A DNA stretch of 64,000 bases from Artocarpus heterophyllus (lineage: Eukaryota; Streptophyta; Magnoliopsida; Rosales; Moraceae). This document shows, piece after piece, positions 46,980 through 58,300 of this stretch; position 1 is the first letter of the stretch, and each line of letters starts with the position of its first letter. Below the pieces are notes generated by a model. That model was not told the origin of the DNA and did no database searches. It saw only the letters and a program-made list of their open reading frames with translations. The position numbers and the translations under genes were made by a program. The stretch covers positions 9,199,219 to 9,263,218 of the forward strand of contig CM046341.1 in assembly GCA_025403435.1 (NCBI GenBank), given 5' to 3'.

Positions 46980-48885
46980 TTATTTGGACTTCGATTGTTG
47001 CATCATGAACTCTCAATGAAAATATTTTTAAAAAGGATTTACTGCCAAAAACAATATTTTTAAGCTGTAATATGTTGTAGTGAAAGATACTTTTAGAGAA
47101 ATTATGGAGAATCGATCCAAATTTCCTTGCCAACACATTAAAGGGGACTATAGAATTTTTTTGGTCTCCTTTTTTTTATTTAGGTTTGCTATATCGAATA
47201 TTATGTCCCCTTGTAGCCATTGCTTTGCCAATGCACATATTGTGGTAAAGAAAATGTAACTTCTTTTAGCCTCAAATTATTAAATTTGTGAAAGCTTCTT
47301 TGCTGGATTTGTTGGAGACATATATTTGCCATTTATCTGAGAATCGTGAGTATTATTTTGCGCCTATGAACTCTTTTTGGGCCTTTCTTGCTCATATCGG
47401 TAATGTCTTATTCATACTAGAACCTACCCTTTGTCCAATACATGAACAGATTTTCTAGTTTCCATTCTTCCGTTAGTGAAAGCAAGAGAAAGAGAAAATC
47501 TCCATACATCCAATAGGCTTCTTCATCTTCTTATTATAATCCTTTATAGATTTTATAGTTTCTCCATCTTTTGTTTGTACGTAGGTTTGTGAAAATACTA
47601 GATAATTTTCGATTTAGGCACTTCTTTTTCGGCTTGAATTTGATATCAGACCTTTGCTTGTGGTTTAATTATTCTTTCTATCGTCTATCTTTTCTCATTG
47701 ATAGAAGACCGGAAAATGTGGCTTCAAGCAATCAGAGTAAACGAAGAAAACTGACGCCCGAAAGTGAAAAACAATGAAGCGTTGCGACTGAAAATAAGCT
47801 GAAATTTGTAAAATCGTCTCCAAGTTCAAGTACAAACAGTCTCTGTCCAGTTTTTGGTATGCTGCTCGAGGACCCTCCTCTTGCCGAGATGTTTCTTTTT
47901 TTTTCATTTTTTTTATTTTATTGGTTTGGTCAATTTGCACCATGTTCTCTTCTGGCTTGTAATAATATAAGACTTTTATGATCCTTACATGCATTGTATT
48001 TCTCAATACTACATAATTTTCAATGCTGTAAGAAAATATTTCGTTTTCTGCAAAGTGCTAATGTTTGCATTTTGTAGTTATTTTCTCCTTGGAAAAGAAA
48101 AAATTCTTCTCTGTATTTATATTTGGTTGTCACGCAATAAGAATGAATATCCTTATGCAACCTTTGTTCTCTTGAGTAATGATGATAATTCGTGTAGTTA
48201 GTCAGAGTAAAGCTAATTCCTATCCTTCTTTCTTCTCCTATTGCCATTTTCTTGTTGTTTAAGATTTAGACTTGGTGGATTCTGATGAGTTTTTGGATAC
48301 ATAATTTCATAAATCAGATGTCTAAGGGAGTTCTGAATCCGAAGCATGACCAGATGATGTTCTTCTTAATTTTGGACTTGTGATTGTTAGTTGGCTTTCT
48401 GAATTTCTTCTTATACTTCTCCATGGAGGATTTATTTGCGGTGGCCTTGCCGATCGTCCTTTTGTCGTGCCTGTTAAGTCCAAAGCCACAAAATTTTGTT
48501 ACTAATTAGCATAACAGAAGTTGTCCCTTCTTCAGTTTACCAACCATTTACACTATAGAATGCCTCTAGTTACTAAATTTTCACATCAGTTTGAGAAGCA
48601 CAAGAAAAAGTAAAAAAAATTGAATCATCGATCTACAATACACGAGTTTCTGGTTTCCGTTGTTTTAGATAAATACTATTTCTCTTTGTGGGCGAATGTA
48701 ACCCCCATACAATTTTTAAATCTAATCTAAGTACCACATATTCACATGTCAACTCTGACACACAGATGTTCAAATTATGATACGGGACCACACAGTCTTA
48801 CATTTTAATCTATAACTGGTTAACAAAAATAATGGAGAAATTAACACCAGTGATAAATTATTTTTTGTTGTCTCAAGTTAATACA
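46980..48885. other. No supported gene
   Basis: The region 47450-48250 has slightly gene-like composition and a possible last exon on the plus strand (about 47703-47777), but no domain can be shown. The rest is AT-rich. Confidence 0.45.
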
Positions 48886-49059
48886 CTATGAATATCCAAA
48901 TGAAGAAATATGCAAGTTAAAAGAGCTAGGGAACAAACCAGGTTTGTTCCCTTTTACGTCTGAAAACTTCTTCAACAATGAGAGTTTCTTGTTCATACTA
49001 TCAGGTGAAGCTTGAGATTTCCCTTCTGGTGCTGCTGGGAAAGTATCCTCAATTGTAGT

Positions 49060-49818
49060 TGTTGAGGGAAATATTCTTGATGAGAAAATCATCTGAAGTT
49101 CATACCCTCTTAAAACCGAGCACCCGAACAGGTTGGCTGAAATGACCAATCCGACCAGGACGGTATCTGTCCGACCAGGGACCTGTCCGACCAGGGACCC
49201 GTCCGACCAGGATCTGCCCGACCAGGGACCTGTCCGACCAGGGACCCGTCCGACCAGGATCTGTCCGACCAGGGACCCGTCCGACCAGGGACCCGTCCGA
49301 CCAGGGACCCGTCCGACCAGGGACCCGTCCGACCAGGATCTGCCCGACCAGGGACCTGTCCGACCAGAGACCTGTCTGACCGGGACCTGTCCAACCAGGG
49401 ACCTGTCCGACCAAGATCTGTCCGACTTACCCAAAGACCACCACGTGGCACCATCTCAACCCTCCGTTGGGCAATCCTCCTTCTCTGGAGATCGTGACAC
49501 CTGTCGCTGGACACCTGGGTTACGGGCCAAACCGGTCCATACCCGGATCCAAGCTAAACTCTATAAATAGGAGCATCAACTCCACCACAAAGGTACGGGT
49601 ATTTTCCCTCGCCTACTCTGCCTTTCCTTAGCTCTTCACGGTCAGAACACTAACTTGAGCGTCGGAGCGCCCTTGGCAGACACCAAACCGGTGTCCCCAT
49701 ACTCTGAGGCCTTCTCTCCTCTTGTAGATCCGACCAGACTAGGCCGAGCCGGCAGAACAGGGAACCCGACCACCGTGCGTCCCCGCACGCGGTGTTGTGC
49801 CGAAATCAGGCATCAACA
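49060..49818 (+). repeat. LTR A of the composite element
   Basis: 759 bp. The upstream part (about 49140-49430) is an array of 15-16-bp units such as GACCAGGGACC(C/T)GTCC and GACCAGGATCTG(C/T)CC. This is followed by a CACGTG box, a TATA box and a GC-rich downstream part. It has the longest unit array of the three LTRs. Confidence 0.92.
49442..49569 (+). promoter_or_regulatory. LTR promoter: G-box and TATA box (LTR A)
   Basis: A CACGTG G-box at 49442-49447 (CCACGTGG) lies about 115 bases before a strong TATA box CTATAAATA at 49561-49569. The same pair recurs in LTR B (TATA 51314-51322) and LTR C (TATA 53205-53213). G-boxes bind bZIP and bHLH factors, so light- or stress-linked expression is possible but inferred. 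Confidence 0.7.
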
Positions 49819-49891
49819 TTTTGGCGCTAGAAGGAGGGCCCCGCGCCTTTCCAGCAGCCTCAGCTCTTCCCCCCAGACATTCCCTGGACGA

Positions 49892-50780
49892 CTGACCGAG
49901 ACCCAAGGTCCAGGACGAAGAGTCCGACCGGGTCCAAGAAGGTTACGCCGACCACAGAGGCCAGGTCCGAGCTACGGTCGACCAGGTCCAGGACGAAGAG
50001 TCCATCCAGGCTACGACCGAGACCCAAGGTCTAGGACGAAGAGTCCGACCAGGTCCGAGAAGGTTACGCCGACCACAGAGGCCAGGTCTGAGCTACGGCC
50101 GACCAGGTCCAGGACGAAGAGTCCAACCAGGCTACGACCGAGACCCAAGGTCCAGGACGAAGAGTCCAACCAGGCTACGACCGAGACCCAAGGTCCAGGA
50201 CGAAGAGTCCGACCAGGTCCGAGAAGGTTACGCCGACCACAGAGGCCAGGTCCGAGCTACGATCGACCAGGTCCAGGACAAAGAGTCCAACCAGGCTACG
50301 ACCGAGACCCAAGGTCTAGGATGAAGAGTCCGACCAGGTCCGAGATGGTTACGCCGACCAGAGAGGCCAGGTCCGAGCTACGGCCGACCAGGTCTAGGAC
50401 GAAGAGTCCATCCAGGCTACGACCGAGACCCAAGGTCCAGGACGAAGAGTCCGACTAGGTCCGAGATGGTTACGCCGACCAAAGAGGCCAGGTCCGAGCT
50501 ACGGCCGACCAGGTCCAGGTCGAAGAGTCCATCCAGGCTACGACCGAGACCCAAGGTCCAGGACGAAGAGTCGGACCAGGTCTGAGAAGGTTACGCCGAC
50601 CACAGAGGCCAGGTCCGAGCTACGGCCGACCAGGTCCAGGACGAAGAGTCCAACCAGGCTACGACCGAGACCCAAGGTCCAGGACGAAGAGTCCGACCAG
50701 GTCCGAGAAGGTTACGCCGACCAGAGAGGCCAGGTCCGAGCTACGGCCGACCAGGTCCAGGACGAAGAGTCCCGGCAGGA
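49892..50780 (+). repeat. Internal minisatellite of interior 1, unit about 121 bp
   Basis: The unit is about CTACGACCGAGACCCAAGGT, then CCAGGACGAAGAGTCCGACC, AGGTCCGAGAAGGTTACGCC, GACCACAGAGGCCAGGTCCG and AGCTACGGCCGACCAGGTCC, and then AGGACGAAGAGTCCAACCAGG. About seven copies, one of them short (near 50136-50184). The long open frame over 49655-50458 (Pro/Arg-rich, no ATG at its 5' end) is a product of the repeat and is not annotated as a gene. Confidence 0.85.
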
Positions 50781-50860
50781 TATGCTCACAAAAAATATTT
50801 CCCAACTACATCAAGACTTCGATGCTGATGACCTCCACCACCAAAGTCTTGGGGGGCTAC

Positions 50861-51573
50861 TGTTGAGGGAAATCTTCTTGATGAGAAAATCATATGAAGT
50901 TCATACCCTCTTAAAACCGAGCACCCGAACAGGTTGGCTGAAATGACCAATCCGACCAGGACGGTATCTGTCCGACCAGGGACCCGTCCGACCAGGATCT
51001 GCCCGACCAGGGACCTGTCCGACTAGAGACCCGTCCGACCAGGATCTGCCCGACCAGGGACCTGTCCGACCAGGGACCCGTCCGACCAGGATCTGCCCGA
51101 CCAGGGACCTGTCCGACCAGGGACCTGTCCGACCAGAGACCTGTCTGACCGGGACCTGTCCGACCAGGATCTGTCCGACTTACCCAAAGACCACCACGTG
51201 GCACCATCTCAACCCTCCGTTGGGCAATCCTCCTTCTCCGGAGATCGTGACACCTGTCACTGGACACTTGGGTTATGGGCCAAACCGGTCCATACCCGGA
51301 TCCAAGCTAAACTCTATAAATAGGAGCATCAACTCCACCACAAAGGTACGGGCATTCTTCCCTCGCCTACTCTGCCTTTCCTTAGCTCTTCCCGGTCAGA
51401 ACACTGACTTGAGCGTCGGAGCGCCCTTGACAGACACCAAACCAGTGTCCCCATACTCCGAGGCCTTCTCTCCTCTTATAGATCCGACCAGACTAGGCCG
51501 AGCCAGGCAGAACAAGGAACCCGACCACCGTGCGTCCCCGCACGCGGTGTTGTGCCGAAATCAGGCATCAACA
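50861..51573 (+). repeat. LTR B of the composite element
   Basis: 713 bp, between the two internal regions. It has the same ends, box elements and repeat units as LTR A with fewer units, and AAATCTTCTTGATG where LTR A has AAATATTCTTGATG. Confidence 0.92.
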
Positions 51574-51649
51574 TTTTGGTGCTAGAAGGAGGGCCCCGCG
51601 CCTTTCCAGCAGCCTCAGCTCTTCCCCCCAGACATTCCCTGGACGACTG

Positions 51650-52690
51650 ACCGAGACCCAAGGTCCAGGACGAAGAGTCCGACCAGGTCCGAGAAGGTTA
51701 CGCCGACCACAGAGGCCAGGTCCGAGCTACGGCCGACCAGGTCCAGGACGAAGAGTCCATCCAGGCTACGACCGAGACCCAAGGTCTAGGACAAAGAGTC
51801 CGACCAGGTCCGAGAAGGTTACGCCGACCACAGAGGCCAGGTCTGAGCTATAGCCGACCAGGTCCAGGACGAAGAGTCCAACCAGGCTACGACCGAGACC
51901 CAAGGTCCAGGACGAAGAGTCCGACCGGGTCCGAGAAGGTTACGCCGACCACAGAGGCCAGGTCCGAGCTACGACCGAGACCCAAGGTCCAGGATGAAGA
52001 GTCCGACTAGGTCCGAGAAGGTTACGCCGACCACAGAGGCCAGGTCCGAGCTACGGCCGACCAGGTCCAAGACGAAGAGTCCATCCAGGCTACGACTGAG
52101 ACCCAAGGTCTAGGATGAAGAGTCCGACCAGGTCCGAGATGATTACACCGACCAGAGAGGCCAGGTCCAAGCTACGGCCGACCAGGTCCAGGATGAAGAG
52201 TCCATCCAGGCTACGACCGAGACCCAAGGTCCAGGACGAAGAGTCCGACTAAGTCCGAGATGGTTACGCTGACCAGAGAGGCCAGGCCCGAGCTACGGCC
52301 GACCAGGTCCAGGATGAAGAGTCCATCCAGGCTACGACCGAGACCCAAGGTCCAGGACGAAGAGTCCGACCAGGTCCGAGAAGGTTACGCCGACCACAGA
52401 GGCCAGGTCTGAGCTACGGCCGACCAGGTCCAGGACGAAGAGTCCAACCAGGCTACGACCGAGACCCAAGGTCCAGGACGAAGAGTCCGACCAGGTCCGA
52501 GAAGGTTACGCCGACCATAGAGGCCAGGTCCGAGCTACGGCCGACCAGGTCCAGGACGAAGTGTCCAACCAGGCTACGACCGAGACCCAAGGTCCAGGAC
52601 GAAGAGTTCGACCAGGTCTGAGAAGGTTACGCCGACCACAGAGGCCAGGTCCGAGCTACGGCCGACCAGGTCCAGGACGAAGAGTCCCGG
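51650..52690 (+). repeat. Internal minisatellite of interior 2, unit about 121 bp
   Basis: Same unit as in interior 1, with about eight to nine copies and different deletions (for example a shortened unit near 51960-51980). The two interiors therefore differ in copy number, 1042 versus 1202 bp in total. Confidence 0.85.
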
Positions 52691-52775
52691 CAGGATATGC
52701 TCACAAAAAATATTTCCCAACTACATCAAGACTTCGATGCTGATGACCTCCACCACCAAAGTCTTGGGGGGCTAC

Positions 52776-53463
52776 TGTTGAGGGAAATCTTCTTGATGAG
52801 AAAATCATCTGAAGTTCATACCCTCTTAAAACCGAGCACCCGAACAGGTTGGCTGAAATGACCAATCCGACCAGGACGGTATCTGTCCGACCAGGGACCC
52901 GTCCGACCAGGATCTGCCCGACCAGGGACCTGTCCGACCAGGATCCGCCCGACCAGGATCTGAGGGACCCGTCCGACCAGGATCTGCCCGACCAGGGACC
53001 TGTCCGACCAGAGACCTGTCTGACCGGGACCTGTCCAACCAGGGACCTGTCCGACCAGGATCTGTCCGACTTACCCAAAGACCACCACGTGGCACCATCT
53101 CAACCCTTCGTTGGGCAATCCTCCTTCTCCGGAGATCGTGACACCTGTCGCTGGACACCTGGGTTACGGGCCAAACCGGTCCATACCCGGATCCAAGCTA
53201 AACTCTATAAATAGGAGCATCAACTCCACCACAAAGGTACGGGCATTTTCCCTCGCTTACTCTGCCTTTCCTTAGCTCTTCCCGATCAGAACACTGACTT
53301 GAGCGTTGGAGCGCCCTTGGCAGACACGAAACCGGTGTCCCCATACTCCGAGGCTTTCTCTCCTCTTGCAGATCCGACCAGACTAGGCCGAGCCGGGCAG
53401 AACAGGGAACCTGACCACCGTGCGTCCCCGCACGCGGTGTTGTGCCGAAATCAGGCATCAACA
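52776..53463 (+). repeat. LTR C of the composite element
   Basis: 688 bp, the shortest. It shares AAATCTTCTTGATG with LTR B. The unit array is rearranged near 52940-52975 (GATCCGCCC.., GATCTGAGGGACC). It is followed directly by the GTAGT duplication and the kinase-like coding sequence. Confidence 0.92.
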
Positions 53464-55284
53464 GTAGTCACATTTTCATCTCCACAGATTGAAGCCACAT
53501 CACTGCCAGATTCTTCAGAGTTTTCTTTAAAGCTGGAGCTTGTTTTCTCCTTTTCCAAGATTCTATAAACAAACATCTGAAATGGAATTCGTGAAACTGA
53601 TGGTGATTGATCAGAATTACCCCATTTCGGAAAGTTCTTCAAAAGACCTGACTCAATGTCACAATAATCTACCAATGGAACTGGTGGGTCTGGCTGAGTA
53701 TTACAGTCGGGATTCATTGCTATGAACCTTTTTATGTATCGAAGAATCCTGCAGATGGATGAGAAGCTCGGCCGCTGATTCGGGTCGGAATGCCAACATT
53801 TCTTTGTCAAATTCGTTACATATTTTGGTGCCTGAAAAGGGAACAAAGGCCTCTCTCCTGCTCTTATATTTCTGCTCATTTTGTCCCCTTGGAGATGACC
53901 ATCTTCAAAGGGAACTTTTCCTGTCAAAAGCTCGAAGCAAACCATCCCAAAACTGTGAACATCGGACTTTTCGGTGTACTTTGAGCTATCAGCAGTTCCT
54001 GTCTGTTCCTGCTCCTCCAAAACCTCAGGAGCATACCAAATAAGAGGTAGAGTCCCATTCTGGCTTGAAGAATTCTTTTGTGCAAAATTACGAACATAAG
54101 TTAAGCCAAAGCCCGAAACTTTCACTCGCAAGTGGCTTGTTTCTGTGGAAATACTATTCCCTCTTGCTCTAACAAGTATGTTAGAAGGACTCAAATCTCC
54201 ATGGTAAATTTTCTTAGAGTGGAGATACTCCATTCCCCTGGCGATTTGAAGCATCAAATCAACCGCAACTGGAAGCGAAAAAGGAACTCGCTTTCGTGGA
54301 CCACAAGTCTCTTTGATATAGTTGGAAAGGTCTTTGCTCATCAACTCCATAATGAGAAACCACTCTTTCTTTTCCTCATCAGCAAAGCCACAAAGGATGT
54401 TCACAATATTTGGATGGGAAAGAGACAAAAGTAAGGAAATCTCTGGCATTAGAGGTTCAGCATCGCCAAAGAAGTGTCTAGAAGCAAAGTTCTCACCCAA
54501 CCAAAGAATCTCTTTATATTGTCTTCCACTCCCTAATCTTCTTCTCAATTGGTAGTCTTTTGATCCCATTAGAATTGAACTAGGCAGCAGCTTTCTATTA
54601 AAGGAATCTAACTCATCAAAACCTTGGAAGAGTTGATCAATCAGACGCTGCTCGTTCTTCGTCAATCCCACGACTTTCTTTTCCCGGATTTTGTTCACCA
54701 GATTCCACCTGTCTTCTCTCCAAACCGACTCTAGCCTATCACAGAATTCCTGACTTACCAAATACTGCCTCCCAAATTTCCACCGAAAAAGTATCCAATC
54801 TCTAAACTCTTTCTTGTATTTGCTCGAGTGCACACGCCCCTTCTTTTGCATCTCTTCCTGATCGGAACCAGCGATTTCTCTGGCACTTTCAATCGCTTCA
54901 ATGACGATTGGGACACAAGAAAGCAAGTTATGGATGAGAAACTCAACACAGTCGGAGTTTTTATAGAGAGAAATGGCTTTTGCCCACCATTCTTTGCTCT
55001 CCATAGATTGTTTAATGTAGGCTTCTCCTTCTCTGAATGTTCCACACAGATCTCTCAATGGCTGCTCAAGAATTTTCCACTTGGTGTTCTTCTCTTTGAA
55101 TCTCAGACTATTTCTCATTTCCTCGGCTATTGAATCATAGGCAGAAGTGAAAATATCATGTAAAAAAAGGCATTGTCTTCGATTGATTTGAATATCGTCA
55201 CGGAATACTAATTAGGCCTTTATACTTCCTAACACCTCGCCGATCTGACGAAATTGCTCCATTTAAAAAAACTCAACAGAATAT

Positions 55285-55287
<3 letters not shown>

Positions 55288-55316
<29 letters not shown>
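55288..55316. repeat. (TA)n microsatellite upstream of the kinase-like gene
   Basis: A TA run of about 14 repeats, 26 bases 5' of the original start codon. Confidence 0.95.
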
Positions 55317-55318
<2 letters not shown>

Positions 55319-58300
55319 AATTAGATGAGGACCCTTTAGAGAGAAAATAAATTTTTGCCGAAATTTTTAGCAATTCCGCAGAAAAATTGCAGAATTCGAC
55401 ATGCCCATTTAAGATTTCTTAACTATGATTGAGATGCGGATTTTCTCATGAAAATAACATCAGAATTTGGGTGGTTTCTGGATACCCAGTTGAATTCCCT
55501 TTGGAAAGTGGAAACCACAACCGGTACAAGAATTAACGTACGAGAATGGTGGAAACTTTTCTCGGGATTTTCTTTTTCTTTTTCCTGCCGAATTTTTTTT
55601 CCCTAGGTTGATGGGAAGCTTTGGGATACAGTTTTTATGTGACCCAACACTTGTCAATTGGTGTTGGTGAATTTTGGAAAGAGTTGGTTATGGTTCTAAC
55701 TGATTTTTAATTTTTCTTGCGCGCCTTTTGCTTGTAACTGCAATGTTTTTGTTTTGTTTTATAGAATTATATGTGTTATATATATACTCGTAGTCGTACA
55801 TTTTGTCAATATTAGCCTTTTTATAGGATTTTAGTGTTTGTATTTATCTCCAAATGTTAATCATTCATCCTTAATCTCTTAAGGATGGCATGACATGACA
55901 TGACATGACGGTTAAAATTATTGGTTAAAACTATAAATATTATAGTATATGAGAGTTTTATACTATAGTAATTTTTTTTTGTAGCACATGAGAACTTTAA
56001 ATTATTCTTAATTGAAAAGTTGGTTAGAACAACTTTGTCAAATAGGCTTTTTTTAAAAAAAATAACTTTTTTGAGAGTTTTATATTATAGTTTTTTTTTT
56101 TTTTTACTATAACACATATGAGCTTTACATTATTCTTAACTGAAAAGTTGGTTAAAACAATTTTGTCAAATTGGCTTTTAAAAAAAAAGATAACTTTTTA
56201 GGATAAAAGTGAAAGAAACACTAGAATTTATATTATTCTTAACTGAAAAGTTGGTTAAAACAATTTTGTCAAATTGGCTTTTAAAAAAAAAGATAGCTTT
56301 TTAGGATAAAAGTGAAAGAAACACTTGAATTTATTTTAAGCTGGAAATTTAAGCAGTTGTTTAGTAAAACAACAGGTGGTTTACATTTCTAGTTCTTGTT
56401 TCAGCTCTGGAGCAAGATGTCCTTCGTCTCCTTTCTAGTTTACTTGAGCGACGTATCATCTAATGACCAGGGAAAAAGACGTTAAACATAAAGGAGCTGT
56501 CGTTTCGCTTTCCTACAAAACGACAGAGGTTAATGTCAGGGAGGAGAAAAAACGATGTGTCGTGTCATGCTGGCCATAATTACGTGGCACTAGCTTCTCC
56601 GAGAGAAAACGATATGAAATAACGTCATATCTATTTCATAAGCCTTGTAACACTATACCTTTAAACTTTAAAATGAAATATTTGTTTCCCTAAACTTCAA
56701 AACATAATATTTGTTTCTCTTGATTCATAAAATATTGATAAAAAATCATCTTAAATTATGATGTTGAGCATAAAAGACACAATATTATACAAATAATTGA
56801 ATTATTAAACAGTTTAGTAAACTATTAGATTGTTAGCTTACCCTGCTATAGCCACATAAAAGTGAAAGAAGAAATTATTTACTTTAAAAATATTTTTAAG
56901 ATTTTTTTGTTTATGTTTTTAACAATTAAAAATTTTAAATTATATCAATTTTTTAAATTAAAATTAGCTTTAGACATGATAGAATTATCAAAATACTCCT
57001 ATATTATGTACGAAATCTTAATTATGTACCAGGTTTTATTAAAAATACTGACCAAAGAAATGTTTTTGTTAATATCTTATAGTTTGGGAGAATGTATTTT
57101 ACATTTTAAAATTCAAGAGATACACTGTTACAAGGGTAATAGTTGAGGATGAAGTTTTGTCATTAATCCTTTCATTTAAAATGAAGTGTTGTACGTCTTA
57201 TGTATAAGACTAAAACGACATGTAGTCTCACTTTTCTTCCCAAACTACATATCGTTTATGTTCCAGAAAACACAACGAAGCTCATGTCGTTTTTCCAGAC
57301 AAATGTTGCTAACAAGTACTCGTAGTCTTCTTTTTCATTCTAGTTACAAAACTACATGCCGTGTCTCAGTAAAACGACATGTGCTTTCTAAGAAGAACAA
57401 TTGATTTAGGTGAAAACATTTCTCAAGTACGAGGGAAACAACATTTATAGTACAGGTTTCTGTTTCGGTTTCAGGCATCAAATATAATCCATATGTGATG
57501 TCCTTCCGGAGAGACCCACATGAACTATAAAAGGCTGTACCTTTTCTGCAAAACTATCGCCCGTTTAGCTATGACCGCACAAAATGTCGTTTTATACCTG
57601 ACATGTCAACTACAGGATTCATGGAACGACATGTCGTATTTAGCTGAGAACGCAGCCAAAGAAGCATCTAAACGTACGAGTTGGTAGCTAGATAATAAAA
57701 CATGTTGAATAAGAAATCAGAAACAATGAAATAACACTCCACCTGATTCATACTTACGTAAAGCAATTAATTTAAGTCTAATCCATTACGCGAGTGGGGT
57801 CCCTAATATACAGTTTCCTTTTGGTGAGCCTCGTGAAAAATGCGAGTGCTAATTATTCCGACCAAAACCTATTAAAACTATTAGTTAAAACTATAAACCT
57901 CATAGCATATAAGTGTTTTATATTATAGCAATTTTTTTCTTTTTAATATAGCATACGAAAGCTTTACATTATTTCTAATTAAAAGGTTGGCTAGAATCAA
58001 TTTTATCAAACAAGCTAACTTGTTTGACAGGACTCAAATATTTAAAAAAGTATAAAATCCGAATTTTAAAAGTTTGCCCCCTCTAGTTAGACTTTTCTTC
58101 GTATATTTAAAAAAAATATTCCTTATTTTGTCGGTGGTCATTGGGAGGATAATTTCCATGCGTATCATAGAGGCTATGGACAACGAAAAACAAAATAGTA
58201 ACAAGAAAGTAATTGAGGTTCTATGTATTATCATGATATAAAACTGCTTTTTCCTTTTCTTTTTTCTTGTTTGCTACCACTTTAGATTAGCCTGTCCTTC

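Larger units (their letters stand above)
49060..53463 (+). mobile_element. Composite small LTR retroelement with three LTRs and two internal regions
   Basis: The order is LTR (49060-49818), interior (49819-50860), LTR (50861-51573), interior (51574-52775), LTR (52776-53463). Exact target duplication GTAGT lies at 49055-49059 and 53464-53468. Each LTR starts TGTTGAGGGAAAT and ends GGCATCAACA. Each interior starts TTTTGG(C/T)GCTAGAAGGAGG, in the primer-site position, and ends CAAAGTCTTGGGGGGCTAC, a polypurine tract, so the element is plus strand. No gag or pol is present. The whole is much richer in GC than the surrounding DNA. A single unit would be about 2.5 kb, a small non-autonomous element. 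The tandem form probably arose by recombination between LTRs of two copies. It lies antisense to the kinase-like gene it broke. Confidence 0.92.
48886..55262 (-). pseudogene. DUF1221-type protein kinase-like gene, split by a retroelement and with an early stop
   Basis: The original ATG is at 55262 (MEQFRQIGEVLGSIKA), followed by an in-frame TAA at 55212-55214 (codon 17). The frame is then open to the insertion at 53463; the next ATG is at 55118. The N-terminal half (WWAKAISLYKN, CVEFLIHNLLSCVP, WILFRWKFGRQYLV) matches the plant DUF1221 domain. The kinase-like domain follows, with HGDLSPSNIL (about 54190-54225), APEV (about 54020) and CWHSDPNQRPSF. The usual Lys of strand beta-3 is not evident (FASRHFF in its place) and DFG is SGFG (about 54103-54120), so even an intact protein would probably be a pseudokinase. 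The last 57 codons resume at 49059 and end FGYS with the stop at 48886. Removing the insertion and one GTAGT restores the frame exactly. Its substrate and partners are unknown. Confidence 0.88.

Noticed and set aside
49140..49430. Regular short repeats resembling a CRISPR array
   Set aside because: There are no unique spacers; the units are contiguous and lie in a plant LTR.
49100..49514. Open frames on the minus strand over the LTR arrays (also 50911-51267 and 52701-53158)
   Set aside because: They translate the 15-16-bp unit array and include only the true C-terminus of the kinase-like gene at 48886-49059; the rest is repeat.
49655..50458. 267-codon Pro/Arg-rich open frame on the plus strand
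   Set aside because: It has no ATG at its start, begins in the LTR and lies wholly in a 121-bp minisatellite that is open in every frame, so it is a composition effect.
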